64,000 bases of DNA from the NCBI GenBank assembly GCA_033439255.1, contig CM065888.1, positions 806,001 through 870,000 on the forward strand, written 5' to 3'. This document shows positions 21,773-32,316 of the stretch, one piece after another. Every line of letters begins with the position of its first letter. Position 1 is the stretch's first letter. This DNA is from Hericium rajendrae (lineage: Eukaryota; Basidiomycota; Agaricomycetes; Russulales; Hericiaceae). The translations under genes and the position numbers were made by a program. The notes beneath the pieces were generated by a model that ran no database searches, was not told the origin of the DNA, and worked only from the letters and a program-made list of their open reading frames with translations.

Positions 21773-24266
21773 TCAATACCTTGGCGGCCCCGCACTCGTG
21801 CTCATCCTCGGCGCATCCCCATAATACGGCTCGAACTCCCCGCTCCTCCCCGCCCCAAACTGCCCGCTCCCGCGCCCCTCGAACCCGTCCGTGTACGGCG
21901 ACTGCAGGCTCGCGGTGCTGCCATTACCCTGCAGGGGAACAAACGCACTCGAGTCAGAACTGCGCATGCCACGGCCCGCGAGCGCCGCGCTGCTGCCGCC
22001 GAGGTTGGTGCTGCTCATCGGGTAGGAAGCCGAGTGCGCGGGGCCAGCCGCGGCGGCGGCAGCGCGCCGGCGCCGCGCGAGACAAATACCCAAAAGCGCA
22101 CCGAGAATCCCAATGACCGCGACCGCGGCGATGACCCCGCCCACGATCGCCCCCGTGTGGCTCGCGCTCGCGCCGTTCGTGTTGTCCGACGCGCTGTTGT
22201 TCCCGCTGCTGCTCCCGCTGCCGCTGCCCTTCGCCGAGTCGACGCGCACGCTCGCGGGGAGCACGGATGCGGCCTGCGTTGGCTGCGTGCCGATCTGGCC
22301 GTTGCCGACGTTGACCATGGTGGCGTTGCTGGGGATGCCCGCGATGGTGACGAAGACCATGCCCGGGCCCGGCTGGAAGAGGTTCGCGTTCGGCGGGGGC
22401 TGCGCGACGTGCAGGACGATGCTGCCGTCCGTGTTCACCGTGTACGTGTTGTTGAGCTGCATGGAGCGCTGGCCCATGTTCATCGCGTGCGTCGTGAAGC
22501 CGCCGCGCATGAGCCACACGGTCGTGTTGTCAGCGGCGTCGTTCGCGTTGCCGGAGTACGACGACGCGGGGATCGTGACGTCGAAGGGGTTGCCGCCATA
22601 TGTCAGGGTCGTGGGCACACCCTGCGGCTGCGGGCGGGTCGTGGCGGAGAAGTAAGGTGGGTAGAAGTATTCCGCTGTCCAGGTCGTGGGGAAGTAAGTG
22701 GTGGTATTGACGTCGACGTTCGGGTTGGAACCAGCAACCATAACTGATGCGTCGGGGAGAAGGATGGCGGAGGAGTGATAGAGACGGGGGAGCTTCGAGT
22801 TACCAAGACCTGCCTGGGACCAGCGCTGGCCCTTGGGTGCGGTCGGCTTGTAAATCGCGGGCTGCGTGGCAGGAGCGGACGCCAGGGACATGCCGAACGG
22901 CATCTCGCTGTAGGACAGGGTCTCGCCGGTGTTGGTCGCGTAGCCGGCAGTGCCGTTCTGACCACCGTTGAGGACAAGCATCGTGCCGTCGGGGAGAGCA
23001 ATGAACTGGCCCATGGTGCGGCCAACGGGCATGTCGTCGTCCTGCTCGTATGCGGGCGTCGAACCGTCGGTAGGCTCGGGGGTGATACGCTGGCAGTCCT
23101 TGGACGCGGGGTAATTGAAAGTGTCGATGACGGGATTGGAGTAGTTACCCCACGCCTCGTCAGGCATGTCAGAACCACCGCAGAAGAGGACCGTTGGGTT
23201 GTAGTTGTTGGCAGGCGTCAGAGGAAGCATGGCCGTGGCACCGGATGCGGGGTATACACGGATGACCTTGCCGGGCATGTCAGGCAGAGGCGTCTCTTTG
23301 TTGGCGTTGTAGTCCCAAAGGACTGAAAACAGGTGCGTCAACTCGATTCACGTTCAGTCAGTAGAAAGCTTACTCGTAGAAAAGTTCGCCTGCACGAGCA
23401 TATTGCCAGAAGGCATGAGGTATGTGTGCGCGTACGCGTTCAAACCACTCGTCTTCACCATGAAGTCCATGACCGGGGGGTCGCCGGAGCGCGCTGGGTA
23501 GAACTCAAAGGTAGGCTCAGCGGCACCGCCCTCGTTTTGAGGGTCGATGTTGGGGGTGTTCCTGTTAACGTAGCCTCCGGTGGTGAAACCACCAATGAGC
23601 ACAACACTACCGTCGGCGAGCGGCTCGGCTGCTGGATACCACCGATGCTTCGCCATCTGGAGACCATTAGGCGAGTCGTACCATTGGCAGTTCTGCTGCG
23701 TAATGTCGCCGTCGCACGGCTGGATCAGACGGATGGCCCTGGTGCCATCATAGTCCTGGTAATGCTGGTCGAAGTTGGCAGAGAAACCACCAGGGTTCTG
23801 GTCGGAGCCGAGGGCGCCACCGGTGGTGATGGCACCGTTACCACCAAAAACGGCGAAGGTGCCGTTGGGGAGATGCATACCAGCCGCACAGAAGGGGTTG
23901 GTCTGCATGTCCATGGCGGTGGCAGTGTTGGTCTTGAGGTCCCTGCGTGGCAATGGTGCGTCATGTTAGCGCTACACGCGATAACGGAACGTGGCAGCAC
24001 TTACCATATTGCCGCCCAGACGGGGTGGCCGTTGATTTGCGTCGGGTTGTTCTCAGTCTTGTCGAGGATGTAGACCTTGTCATCGTTTCCAAGGAACAAC
24101 TAGGGTGCCCCGTCACGACGCGACGAGGCATTTGGACGGAACAAAGACGCACCATCATTGCGCTAACGAGAGTGTCTCCAACTTCAACAAAGTTTCCTGG
24201 GCTGGCCTGTCCCCGCACGGAGTGTGTAGCTGCGAGCCCGAGGGCCAGCAGCGAGGTGAGGAACAT
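21773..24266 (-). CDS. copper radical oxidase (glyoxal oxidase type, AA5_1), membrane-anchored
   Basis: An extracellular mononuclear-copper enzyme that oxidises aldehydes or alcohols and makes H2O2 for peroxidases in wood decay. MFLTSLLALGLAATHSVRGQ is a signal peptide. The radical site residues are visible: the cysteine in NPFCAAGMHLPNG, the tyrosine in HRWYPAAEPLADG, the Tyr-His pair in RLYHSSAILLPD, and the histidine in FTTHAMNMGQRS. A C-terminal glyoxal-oxidase domain (PPYFSATTRPQP onward) follows. After a Ser/Gly/Asn linker comes one transmembrane helix (AIVGGVIAAVAVIGILGALL), an RRRR stop-transfer and a Gly/Ser-rich cytosolic tail ending GPPRY. There are no WSC repeats. Four exons join in frame, at about 780 residues. 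Confidence 0.93.
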
Positions 24267-24472
24267 CGTGAAGGTTGGTCGTCGAGGAAGAAGGTAATAC
24301 TGCGATTAGAGTAGAGGCAGAGCGAAAACTGCGAATTGCGAGGTATTAGGCCGTCTAGGGTATGTGGGCGACGACGGGCACGATGAGTTTGTAAAAGAGT
24401 GACAGTGAGGGGAAGAGGAGAGAGCAGGAGGAAGATGGGAGGATGAGTGCCTGGCCGACCAACACCTTTCCG

Positions 24473-24478
24473 TTTATA
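24473..24478 (-). promoter_or_regulatory. possible TATA box of copper radical oxidase
   Basis: TATAAA on the minus strand about 207 bases before the ATG. The distance implies a 5' leader of about 170 bases. Confidence 0.3.
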
Positions 24479-24479
24479 A

Positions 24480-26999
24480 CAAAATTTCCAAATTAGCCTT
24501 CCACGGCCGGGGAACGGCCGAGCTGGGTCGATTCCGCCCCAGGCATACCGAGACTCGCTAATTCCTCCTCCCTTCCACTAGTCACCTTGGCGCACTACAC
24601 ATCGTCTCATTTATTTACTCGATTTATCTCGCTTTCTACGCGTTGTCTTGGGTCGTCTGAAAGTTCGCTTGAAGCAGGCAAGACCCTGCAAGACCCAGCC
24701 GCCGCGGGTTCGCACGGCCAAAGACGGCCAACGGCCATATTTGTCCTTGAAAAAGAGCACTGCCTCATTGCCATGCCTGTGACATTGTGCAGCTCTCGAC
24801 TCTGTCTATCAGTTCATCAATCGCGCGCCCTTGACAGCGTCAAGCGCATCGCCAACACCGTTCGTTTCATTCGTCGGCACCCGTCAATATCCTGCCACCC
24901 CATGCATCGCAAAAGAGCCTCACGCCCGATTCTGTCCGCGCGCACCACACGATCGCTCCCAGATTTGCAGCAAGGCCGCGGCGCTTGTTTCCTTTTCCGT
25001 TCCCAGCCGGGCGAAAGGTCCCGGCTGGCGGAGGTCCGACGTTTGCCTCCGCACCATCATCTTCTGCCGGCGGCGGCGACGCAAAAATAGATTCTGCTTC
25101 ATCCGGTTTCGCATGTCTTGTTCACAGCTTGCAGCCACCTCCCGGTCCGTGCGTCTCCCCACAAGGTCGCTCGAAGACCGTGATGAGCGTGTCGCATGCT
25201 ACTCGCCACGAGAAGCAATGATATCGACGCGAATAGAACAGTTAGGCGCTCGTGGGTTGTGTACATCGTGGCTGAATATATTCTGCAGATACTGTAGTCC
25301 CGCCCGACCTCCTGTATGTCGGTCAAGTGAGCGCCATGTCCTGCTCCTAAAATACCCAAGCTTTCAGGCTCATCCGCCCGCTATCATCTTCGCGGAGTCC
25401 TGCACCCTCGGCGATACACCCCTCCATGGATGTGGGGTGAGGTTGATCCTGAGAACCACCCTCCCGTCTCCAGAAGAGCTAAGCTTACAATAGATTGTAT
25501 TTGCAACTCTATAATCCGGGATACTGATGATAAAAATTGTCTCTAATTTGGCAGAGAGCCCAGCCAAATCTGCGCTTTAACTGCAACGAAGGTAGCTGTC
25601 GAGAATCCAATTCCAACTAAACTCTAATAGCGCATATAGTCACCCTTGCAATCGAGGCGTGCGCCAACGTCGTCAGCACCGGTCTATAAACCCGGATATA
25701 CTGTACGTTATTCGGTACGTTATCTGCGTCGTCGATCGTCAACGCGAGCGAGACCGATCGCTGGCATGAAGGACAGAAGGAAATATATCCCGCAGTGGTC
25801 CCATTCCGACGCCAATTAACAATTCAAACAGGACTTCGCAAGGATCCGAGATGATTCTTCGCGTCGCCAAAGCACGCTTCGATGCCAAGATGCGGGGAAT
25901 GTTGCAGGCTGGTCTGGTCGAGACGCCGTCGCGCCATGGCGCGACCGCTCTATCTGCGCAGGCGCCGATGTACACATGTCGGGATGCGATGGGCGCTGTG
26001 TGCTTCTTGCGCGCCCGGAGGCGGCCTTGCATGAGGGGCGCGTTTCTCCGGATCCTGCGTCTCCATGATGTCGATGAGGAGTACGCGCGGAATGAATGAC
26101 TGTTCAGTGGCACCCGGACGGACGAGATCCGGCTTGTCGAGTGGGCTGACGTAGGATTAAGCGTTGTTTCTGGTCGTTGACTAGCACGGACTGACATGCG
26201 AAGGCGCCGGAAGGCGCAGGGAGTTTAACAGCTCATTCATTCGACCACGAGGCCTATCTTCCCAGTTTATCGCCATTTTTGAGCACGGGCCTGACTCGCA
26301 CGCTAGTGCACATAAATCGCGGTCGCACTCGCGACTGCTCGATCGCGCAATGGTGAGGCGTATTTGCGCAGCTTCGTTGTTGTGGTTTGTGCTGATGACT
26401 TTTGGGATCTAGGGTATGCGCGCATCCCTTGGACGAGATGGGAAACGTGACTGCTTCGCTTTCGCACTCGAAGATTCATGTTGAAGATATCTTTAAGGCG
26501 CGATCACATGTCGGGAGCACACTAGAACAACTACGTTCTGTGTAAGGTCAGCAACGGAGACTAGGAGCGCAATAGCTTTACTATCGGGCAGGTGCCTCGC
26601 CGAATGTCAATGGAGGGTGCTGCAACCTATCTCGGTGCAGATGCCTACCTTGCTATCGCACATCTCAAGACTACCTCTTCCAGAGGGAGACGGCAAGCAA
26701 ACGCTCTCGGAAACGGAGATGGTAGTGATTCTTCCTGCCAAGCGAGTATCTTGAAATGAAAGCCTGCGGAGCAAAATGGGCGTTTATATGTCGGATACGT
26801 CGACCCTGAGGCATCGAGGCCGAGTTATTTGAGTATCTAAGCATTCTGCCTCTGGTTGACGAGTTTACATGTTTTTTTCTCCATTTCTACAGCTTCACCA
26901 TAAGGGAGCATTATCGGTCTATCGAGCGCAAAGACGGACTGGATCTATGATTGATGGCGGCATCCATCTCGCCGAAGAATTGGAGCGTCCAATCTCGTC
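24480..26999. other. 2.5 kb without a supported gene
   Basis: Open frames of up to 220 codons exist (24831-25493 +, 25739-26197 -), but none shows a domain, splice-supported exons or a conserved motif. The second half contains no other feature I can name. Confidence 0.4.
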
Positions 27000-28133
27000 T
27001 TGCGCATTATCTTGAAGTTGCAGCCGGATGCCGCTGGCGCGCAAGTCGTCATGGAGCCATGCCCCGAGCAGTCCCGCCCTCCGACGATATATAAGCGCGG
27101 ACGGGACGGACGATATCGCTGCAATGCACATCGCTATGGGCACCGCGGGACGTTCCGGGTGTCGTATGCAGCCTTTCGGCACACTCCGCGTGCGTTGTCC
27201 TGGACTCCCGTTTTACAGAAGGAAAAAAAAAAAAAAACACAAGACCTAGTTACCTCACGTATCATGGCGGAACAATTGACGTGTATTTTAACAGGTACGC
27301 GATTTCCCTGTGAGCCATATGCCAGATCGTTGACCGTATCTCGCGTCCCTTGTTCTATAGGTCCCTGCGTCGCGCGTATTTACGACATTTATCCGTACTG
27401 CACGTTAGACGGTCGGATGTTCTGCATTATTTCCGCCAGACGTCGTCCAAGGCGGGTGCCTGAGACCGATGCCAACTGTCAGGCACGTTGTGACGAGCTC
27501 TCGAGTTATCCTTTGGCTTTTGATCTGCACTGCACTATTGCACAGAACTGTGCAGAGACGCGAGCGCCTTGCACGCGCTCGGCAGCCCCGCGCCTCGTGG
27601 CTTCCGCGTTCATTGTCCGTCAGGACATTGCGGGCAGCCTGCAGCGCCCTGCTGATTTGCTGTCCGCTTCTGCGCTCTCCTCCCACTCATCTATCCCGCA
27701 AATACACGGCCCATCCATCACGGCCTCTCCCGCCGTAGAAACACTCGCGTTCAGCGTGTTTCGACTCTTCCATCGGTTTCGCGTTTTCGATTTCTCCGCG
27801 GCCTATCTCCCACCCAATTCACCGACTCATGGAGCTCACCGGCCACGTACATCACTGCGCACTGTGCCACTGACGCGCAATATGGCGGTCCGGCCTTCTG
27901 GGTACCCGTGGCACCGCCCGCTCATATCTCTCTTTGGCATTGGGAGGTCAACGTTTCAACTCTTGCCCTACAGCTCCTCTGCACCAGTGACGTTCATGTT
28001 TACCTTCCGCACTCGAGGTGCTCGCGTGTGCTTGATGCATCTTCCTCATGGATCCTCGACATCAGATTACCGACCCTCTTGGAGGCCACGCTCGAGAGTC
28101 AGAGCTTCTTTTTTGCATACATTCCCACAGTGA
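27000..28133 (+). CDS. long open frame of doubtful coding status
   Basis: A 377-codon open frame, with an internal ATG at 27264 that would give about 290 residues. A TATATAA element near 27090 could start a transcript. The translation is Arg/Ser/Pro-rich, has no recognisable domain, and spans a 14-base A tract at about 27223-27236. I cannot tell a fast-evolving gene from a chance frame. Confidence 0.2.
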   Translation: MRIILKLQPDAAGAQVVMEPCPEQSRPPTIYKRGRDGRYRCNAHRYGHRGTFRVSYAAFRHTPRALSWTPVLQKEKKKKTQDLVTSRIMAEQLTCILTGTRFPCEPYARSLTVSRVPCSIGPCVARIYDIYPYCTLDGRMFCIISARRRPRRVPETDANCQARCDELSSYPLAFDLHCTIAQNCAETRAPCTRSAAPRLVASAFIVRQDIAGSLQRPADLLSASALSSHSSIPQIHGPSITASPAVETLAFSVFRLFHRFRVFDFSAAYLPPNSPTHGAHRPRTSLRTVPLTRNMAVRPSGYPWHRPLISLFGIGRSTFQLLPYSSSAPVTFMFTFRTRGARVCLMHLPHGSSTSDYRPSWRPRSRVRASFLHTFPQ

Positions 28134-28790
28134 TACCTCAATTACCCCGGCACTCGCGGAGTTGAATTTTCATTGCGAGCTACCACTTTTCTGGATAACT
28201 TGAGTCTTTGCTTTATCGGAGCCCTGCAAGTGGCGCTAGCAGTGATTCGTCTTACCGTGGGTGCGCAGGCTCCTCCATATTTCTGAACCCCGAGCTTGAC
28301 GATGCTCTTCTATTAAGTCTTTTTTTCTGCGGTCACGCTAAGACCATCCGAGCTGTGACGCAGCCGGAAATCAGACCACGTCTTCGCCGAACGCTTTGAC
28401 TGAGAACTTAGCACTCACCATAGCTCCACCGTGCGCGGTGCCACCATCGTACTGCACTTCTGCACTATACCACGTTTCCTTTCCGCTGCTCAACGTGCTG
28501 CAAGGCTCCAGCCCGTGCGGCATGTCCTCGCTCCTTGAATGCATAAATCATTTTTTTTGGAAACAGGGAAGTATGCCCCGGAGAGGATCGTGGCGGCAGA
28601 AACAACGTCGGAACACTGCGATCCTGCACTGCAGTGGGCCACCGAACTGTGTGCTGCGGTCTGCACGCACACGACACGCTGCCCACTCGGAATAGAGACA
28701 ATGTTCGTCGTGATATTCCAGGCTTGAGTTGGTCTCGTATAAGTCCTTGACTTGGAATGTCCGCTGTTGCTCAACGGGACCAGCAGAGCT
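28134..28790. other. intergenic; promoter-side homology to copy 1
   Basis: The last 350 bases or so resemble the upstream flank of the inverted paralogue (19.3-19.65 kb). Confidence 0.35.
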
Positions 28791-28841
28791 GTAAAGCTCA
28801 CTACACTTTCTTTCTTCTTTTTCACGAGCATTGTTGATCTC

Positions 28842-29847
28842 ATGGCCACCGTTGCAGCCATGTTTCCATTCTTTCAGTCGTGAGTAGGTCATCATTGCGG
28901 TCTATGGATGCTGCTTTGCTCATCCAAATCTACAGCCTTTCGCTCAACCTCACAGATATCGCCAACAGTATCAAGAATACAGTCAAGCATCTCTCGACCG
29001 GCTGAACGGTGTCGAATCCAACACACAGGACCGTATGCACGTCCTCGCGCAGGGACGAATCGTCAACCGCCATGGCACCGAGAAGCAGATGCATCAGCAG
29101 CTCCTGTCTGATATTGCCCCCGCCCGGACGCGTCTCCGCTACCGTGGAGGCGCGTGCCTCAGCCATCCAGTGGACACAAACCCACATTATGCGCGAGCTG
29201 TGCTCGCTGGACGCCTTGCGCAACCTCATGTCCCACACCTGTACGCGGTCTCCCGCCAGCACACATCCTGCATTTTCTGACATACGATCTACATTATACA
29301 GTCGTGGAGAACGCGAAGTCGGTGCTTACGCGCAGCATCCAGAACCACAAGAGAAGCAGGTCTCTCCCATTCCCGACGGCGCACGGTCAGTGGGTCTGTG
29401 GACAGGCTGCGCACAGCTTCCAGAACCCCGCGAGAAGCCAGTCTCTCCCGCCCGCGACGTCGAGGGGTCTCTGTGCGTGCCAGGCTGTGCCTGCCCGCAG
29501 AGCCACCGACCTCCCCCCGTCAGCACACTCGTCTATGCCGCCTCTTCACAGCACGTGCCCACGTCCCGCTGCTGTGCCGTCTTCGCTGTCCTCGGCTTCT
29601 TCACCCCCGTGTGCTGGCGCGGTTGGTGCATGTCAGGTGAAACTGACTGCGGGTACCATGTTCGTCGCAGGATCTGTCGTTGCAGGGCCTCAGCAGCGCA
29701 TCTACGCACCTTTCCCTGGTACACCGGCTACCGGTATCGTGGACGCCATGAGCGTCCTCGTGGAGTTCTTGGAAGTCGCGCAGCTCGTTTGGGTGCTTTG
29801 CATCTCCCCGGTTGGTACTGTCCCCCCGGCTGTTCATGAGTGGCGCT
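28842..29847 (+). pseudogene. unknown protein, copy 2 of the inverted pair, probably broken
   Basis: Exon 1 is MATVAAMFPFFQ, with a donor GTGAGT at the same place as in copy 1. Exon 2 begins LSLNLTDIANSIKNTVKHL. Soon after, relative to copy 1, a single base is missing, giving ACCGGCTGA (stop near 29004). A one-base insertion near 29140 restores the frame. The downstream part still reads VENAKSVLTRSIQNHKRSRS and DAMSVLVEFLEVAQLVWVLC, closely matching copy 1, and ends AVHEWR. The final intron donor of copy 1 (GTGAGT) is ATGAGT here. Decay is recent enough that the rest is well conserved. Confidence 0.5.
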
Positions 29848-30447
29848 GAACGCAGGGCGCTCGGAATGGTGGGCTATGAGTCTTTCTGTTATCTTACATT
29901 TTTTTGTCTATCGTATCATAAATTTAGATACCCCTCGATACCCGCCGATGTTCACTACGATAACATGTGGTTTCAATCTCTTTCTTCGACTTGTAGCCCA
30001 AGGTATCACTATGGACTTATGCACAGAATTCTATTCATGACTCTCTCTCCCTCCTCCGAGCCCAGCGCTGTGCGCTGGTTTGGGAGGGGAGGTCATGCTG
30101 TATGATCTAGATCATGTTACTTTCGTCTCTGTATATATGATAATAGTCAGGGTAGCTTTAGTATGGTATTTTATCTACTCGTAGCTTCGTAGTTCTGCAT
30201 TATGCAGCCCACATGTTGTTGCCTTAATGCCAGGTTCTTCACTTCTGAATATGTTGAGCATTGAGGTAAGGGGGTCCACAATTCAACGAACATATGCGCC
30301 AAACCTCCTCGAGTTCAATGCACTTTTGATACTATACAACGCTCTACGCTATTTACCACATCCTTCTACTATGACTGCAGATGCCAAACAACTTCAGAGT
30401 AGTTTACAGTTCTGAAGCAAGCAATTGGAGAGGCTGAATCTAGCACT

Positions 30448-31428
30448 TTAGCATCGCAGCCTCGCGACCGCCTCCAAGTACTCCAAATCCATCGGCGTAA
30501 AGTGCCGCTTCCACACTCCCGACACCTCATCCATCGCATCCATATCCGTCGAAGCTACCTGGGCAGAGACTCCGTTCGCAGCCGCAATGAGACACACCGC
30601 AATCGCAGCGGCCTCAACCGGCAACCCCGGCGGCGTCACAACCAGAACACTTGTACCCGGCCGGCTCTGCGCATCCTCGAGGAACAGCCGCGCCTCGTAC
30701 AGCTGGTGCAGCGACAGCCGGATCTCGCGCCCGTCGAACGGCACCAGCACTCCCGCCCAGTACCGCGTCTCGAGCGGCAGCCGCAGCGTCTGCACGCCGT
30801 CGTCGTCCATGCTCAGATCCACCGCGACGAACTTCTTGCCCTCCGTCTGCGGGCGCACGCGGATGATATGTGTGAAGGCGCGGGTCGCGAACTTTTCCCA
30901 GGTGGCGCACGTCCAGATGAGCGTGGGGGCGGGGCAGTCGGGCGGGCATAGGCCGAGCGTGACGCCTGGGTGGACGTACGCGTATTGCGGGTCGTCGAGG
31001 AAGGGTGTGCTCCGGGTGCCGCTCGCTGCCGGCACGAACGGGGCATCGAAGATCCATTGGCCGCTGTCCGCCATCGGGTCCTGGTATGCGCTTGAAGTGG
31101 GGCTAGTGCTACTGAGCGTGGAGAGAGCAGAGACCCATTGCTCGGGGCTGCCTTGTTCGTCGGCGGATGCGGAGTTGAGGGGATTGGGGAGCGGCTCGCC
31201 CTGCGACCCGAAGTTGGTTTCGATGCGAAGGTTGAGTGCTTTGAGTTTTTGGAGGACGTTGGACGTGATGGATGGCGCGGAACGGACTGGGGCACTGTAT
31301 GCCGGAAGAAGTGTCGATACTAAGGATGTTTCCGAAGAGGGAGGTGAAGGATAGGAAGATTGAGCATCTACAGGACGGCTCAAAGGAGAAATATCGAGGG
31401 GGCCGATAGGGACAGGCATCGTTATCAC
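30448..31428 (-). CDS. protein with DSP-phosphatase-like, probably inactive, C-terminus
   Basis: A 326-residue single-exon protein. The N-terminal third is Ser/Pro-rich and probably disordered. The C-terminal part, LRLPLETRYWAGVLVPFDG, then LHQLYEARLFLEDAQ, then VLVVTPPGLPVEAAAIAVCL, has the spacing of a dual-specificity phosphatase: a V-P-F-x-D-like strand, a helix, then the P-loop strand and helix where HCxxGxxRS should be. Here the P-loop position reads TPPGLPVEA, with no catalytic Cys or Arg, so if the fold assignment is right this is a pseudophosphatase. The fold call is inference from pattern only. A decayed relative of the 3' end is at 20.9 kb. Confidence 0.6.
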   Translation of the reverse strand: MITMPVPIGPLDISPLSRPVDAQSSYPSPPSSETSLVSTLLPAYSAPVRSAPSITSNVLQKLKALNLRIETNFGSQGEPLPNPLNSASADEQGSPEQWVSALSTLSSTSPTSSAYQDPMADSGQWIFDAPFVPAASGTRSTPFLDDPQYAYVHPGVTLGLCPPDCPAPTLIWTCATWEKFATRAFTHIIRVRPQTEGKKFVAVDLSMDDDGVQTLRLPLETRYWAGVLVPFDGREIRLSLHQLYEARLFLEDAQSRPGTSVLVVTPPGLPVEAAAIAVCLIAAANGVSAQVASTDMDAMDEVSGVWKRHFTPMDLEYLEAVARLRC

Positions 31429-32316
31429 TGGCTATTTTCGCAGGGCGGCCTTGAACGGAAGGAAGCGATGACAGGAGGAAGATGGGCCGAATACGACAGC
31501 AGACGGGCTCGGTTCGTTGAGGGGAATTCACGAATTGAGACGGCCTTTTAAAGGACGGCAATGCGCGCGCGCAGGTGGCAGTTTGATTGGAGCCACAGGC
31601 AAAGCACCTGACCCGAAGGATATGGACAAGCCATTGAAGATATTGTGGACTTTGAGCACAATAGCGTGTATTGTTTTGTGTGGCTAGCCGACAACGCGAG
31701 GACGACAACGCACCTTCACTTGGGGATAAAGGCTCAAGCGCCCCATTGTACCTGCCACCGTATTCAGTTGATCGGACATTGGCACATTGCGGCACATTTT
31801 CAGAGAATGGCAATGCATCATCCGAGACTCATGATCAACGCGTCGCAAGAAGTGTGGGGTATGCGACGGCGGTGAAAAATGGCCACGACTAGACAAATAA
31901 CATAAAAACCTTTCCTGACACCTATTGTTGCAAGTCAGAGGTCAACAGTCAAAAATGGAGAATCTCTGTCAGGAAGCGCACCTATTGCGACGAGCACGAA
32001 CAAACCAAGGTCTCTACCGACGAAAATGAAGCGGACGTATAGTTACCACTGGTTGTCTGGAGGTTCATGGATAGTTAAAGAAAGCGCTAGACGAGCATGG
32101 AAAACACGAAGTAGTGCTTGCAAGCAGGTAAAGAAACAAAGAACGAGACGTGCCACGAAGATGTGGCATATCGACCGGCTCGATGATCTTATCTTATCTA
32201 GCCACGCCGAAGCCACGCGAAATTGTCTCACCCGCAGTTGACCAGCAGCAAGGGATTCCTCATTGATCTACAGGCATAAAAGGCAAACAATTCAATGGGG
32301 TCGAGGACTTGCTAGT
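31429..32316. other. intergenic, no gene seen
   Basis: About 890 bases with only short, unconserved frames. Confidence 0.4.

Noticed and set aside
21578-22747. 389-codon open frame on the plus strand
   Set aside because: Exactly antisense to the copper radical oxidase, Arg/Ala-rich, produced by GC-biased third positions of the real gene.
24831-25493. 220-codon open frame on the plus strand
   Set aside because: No recognisable motif, start context or splice support.
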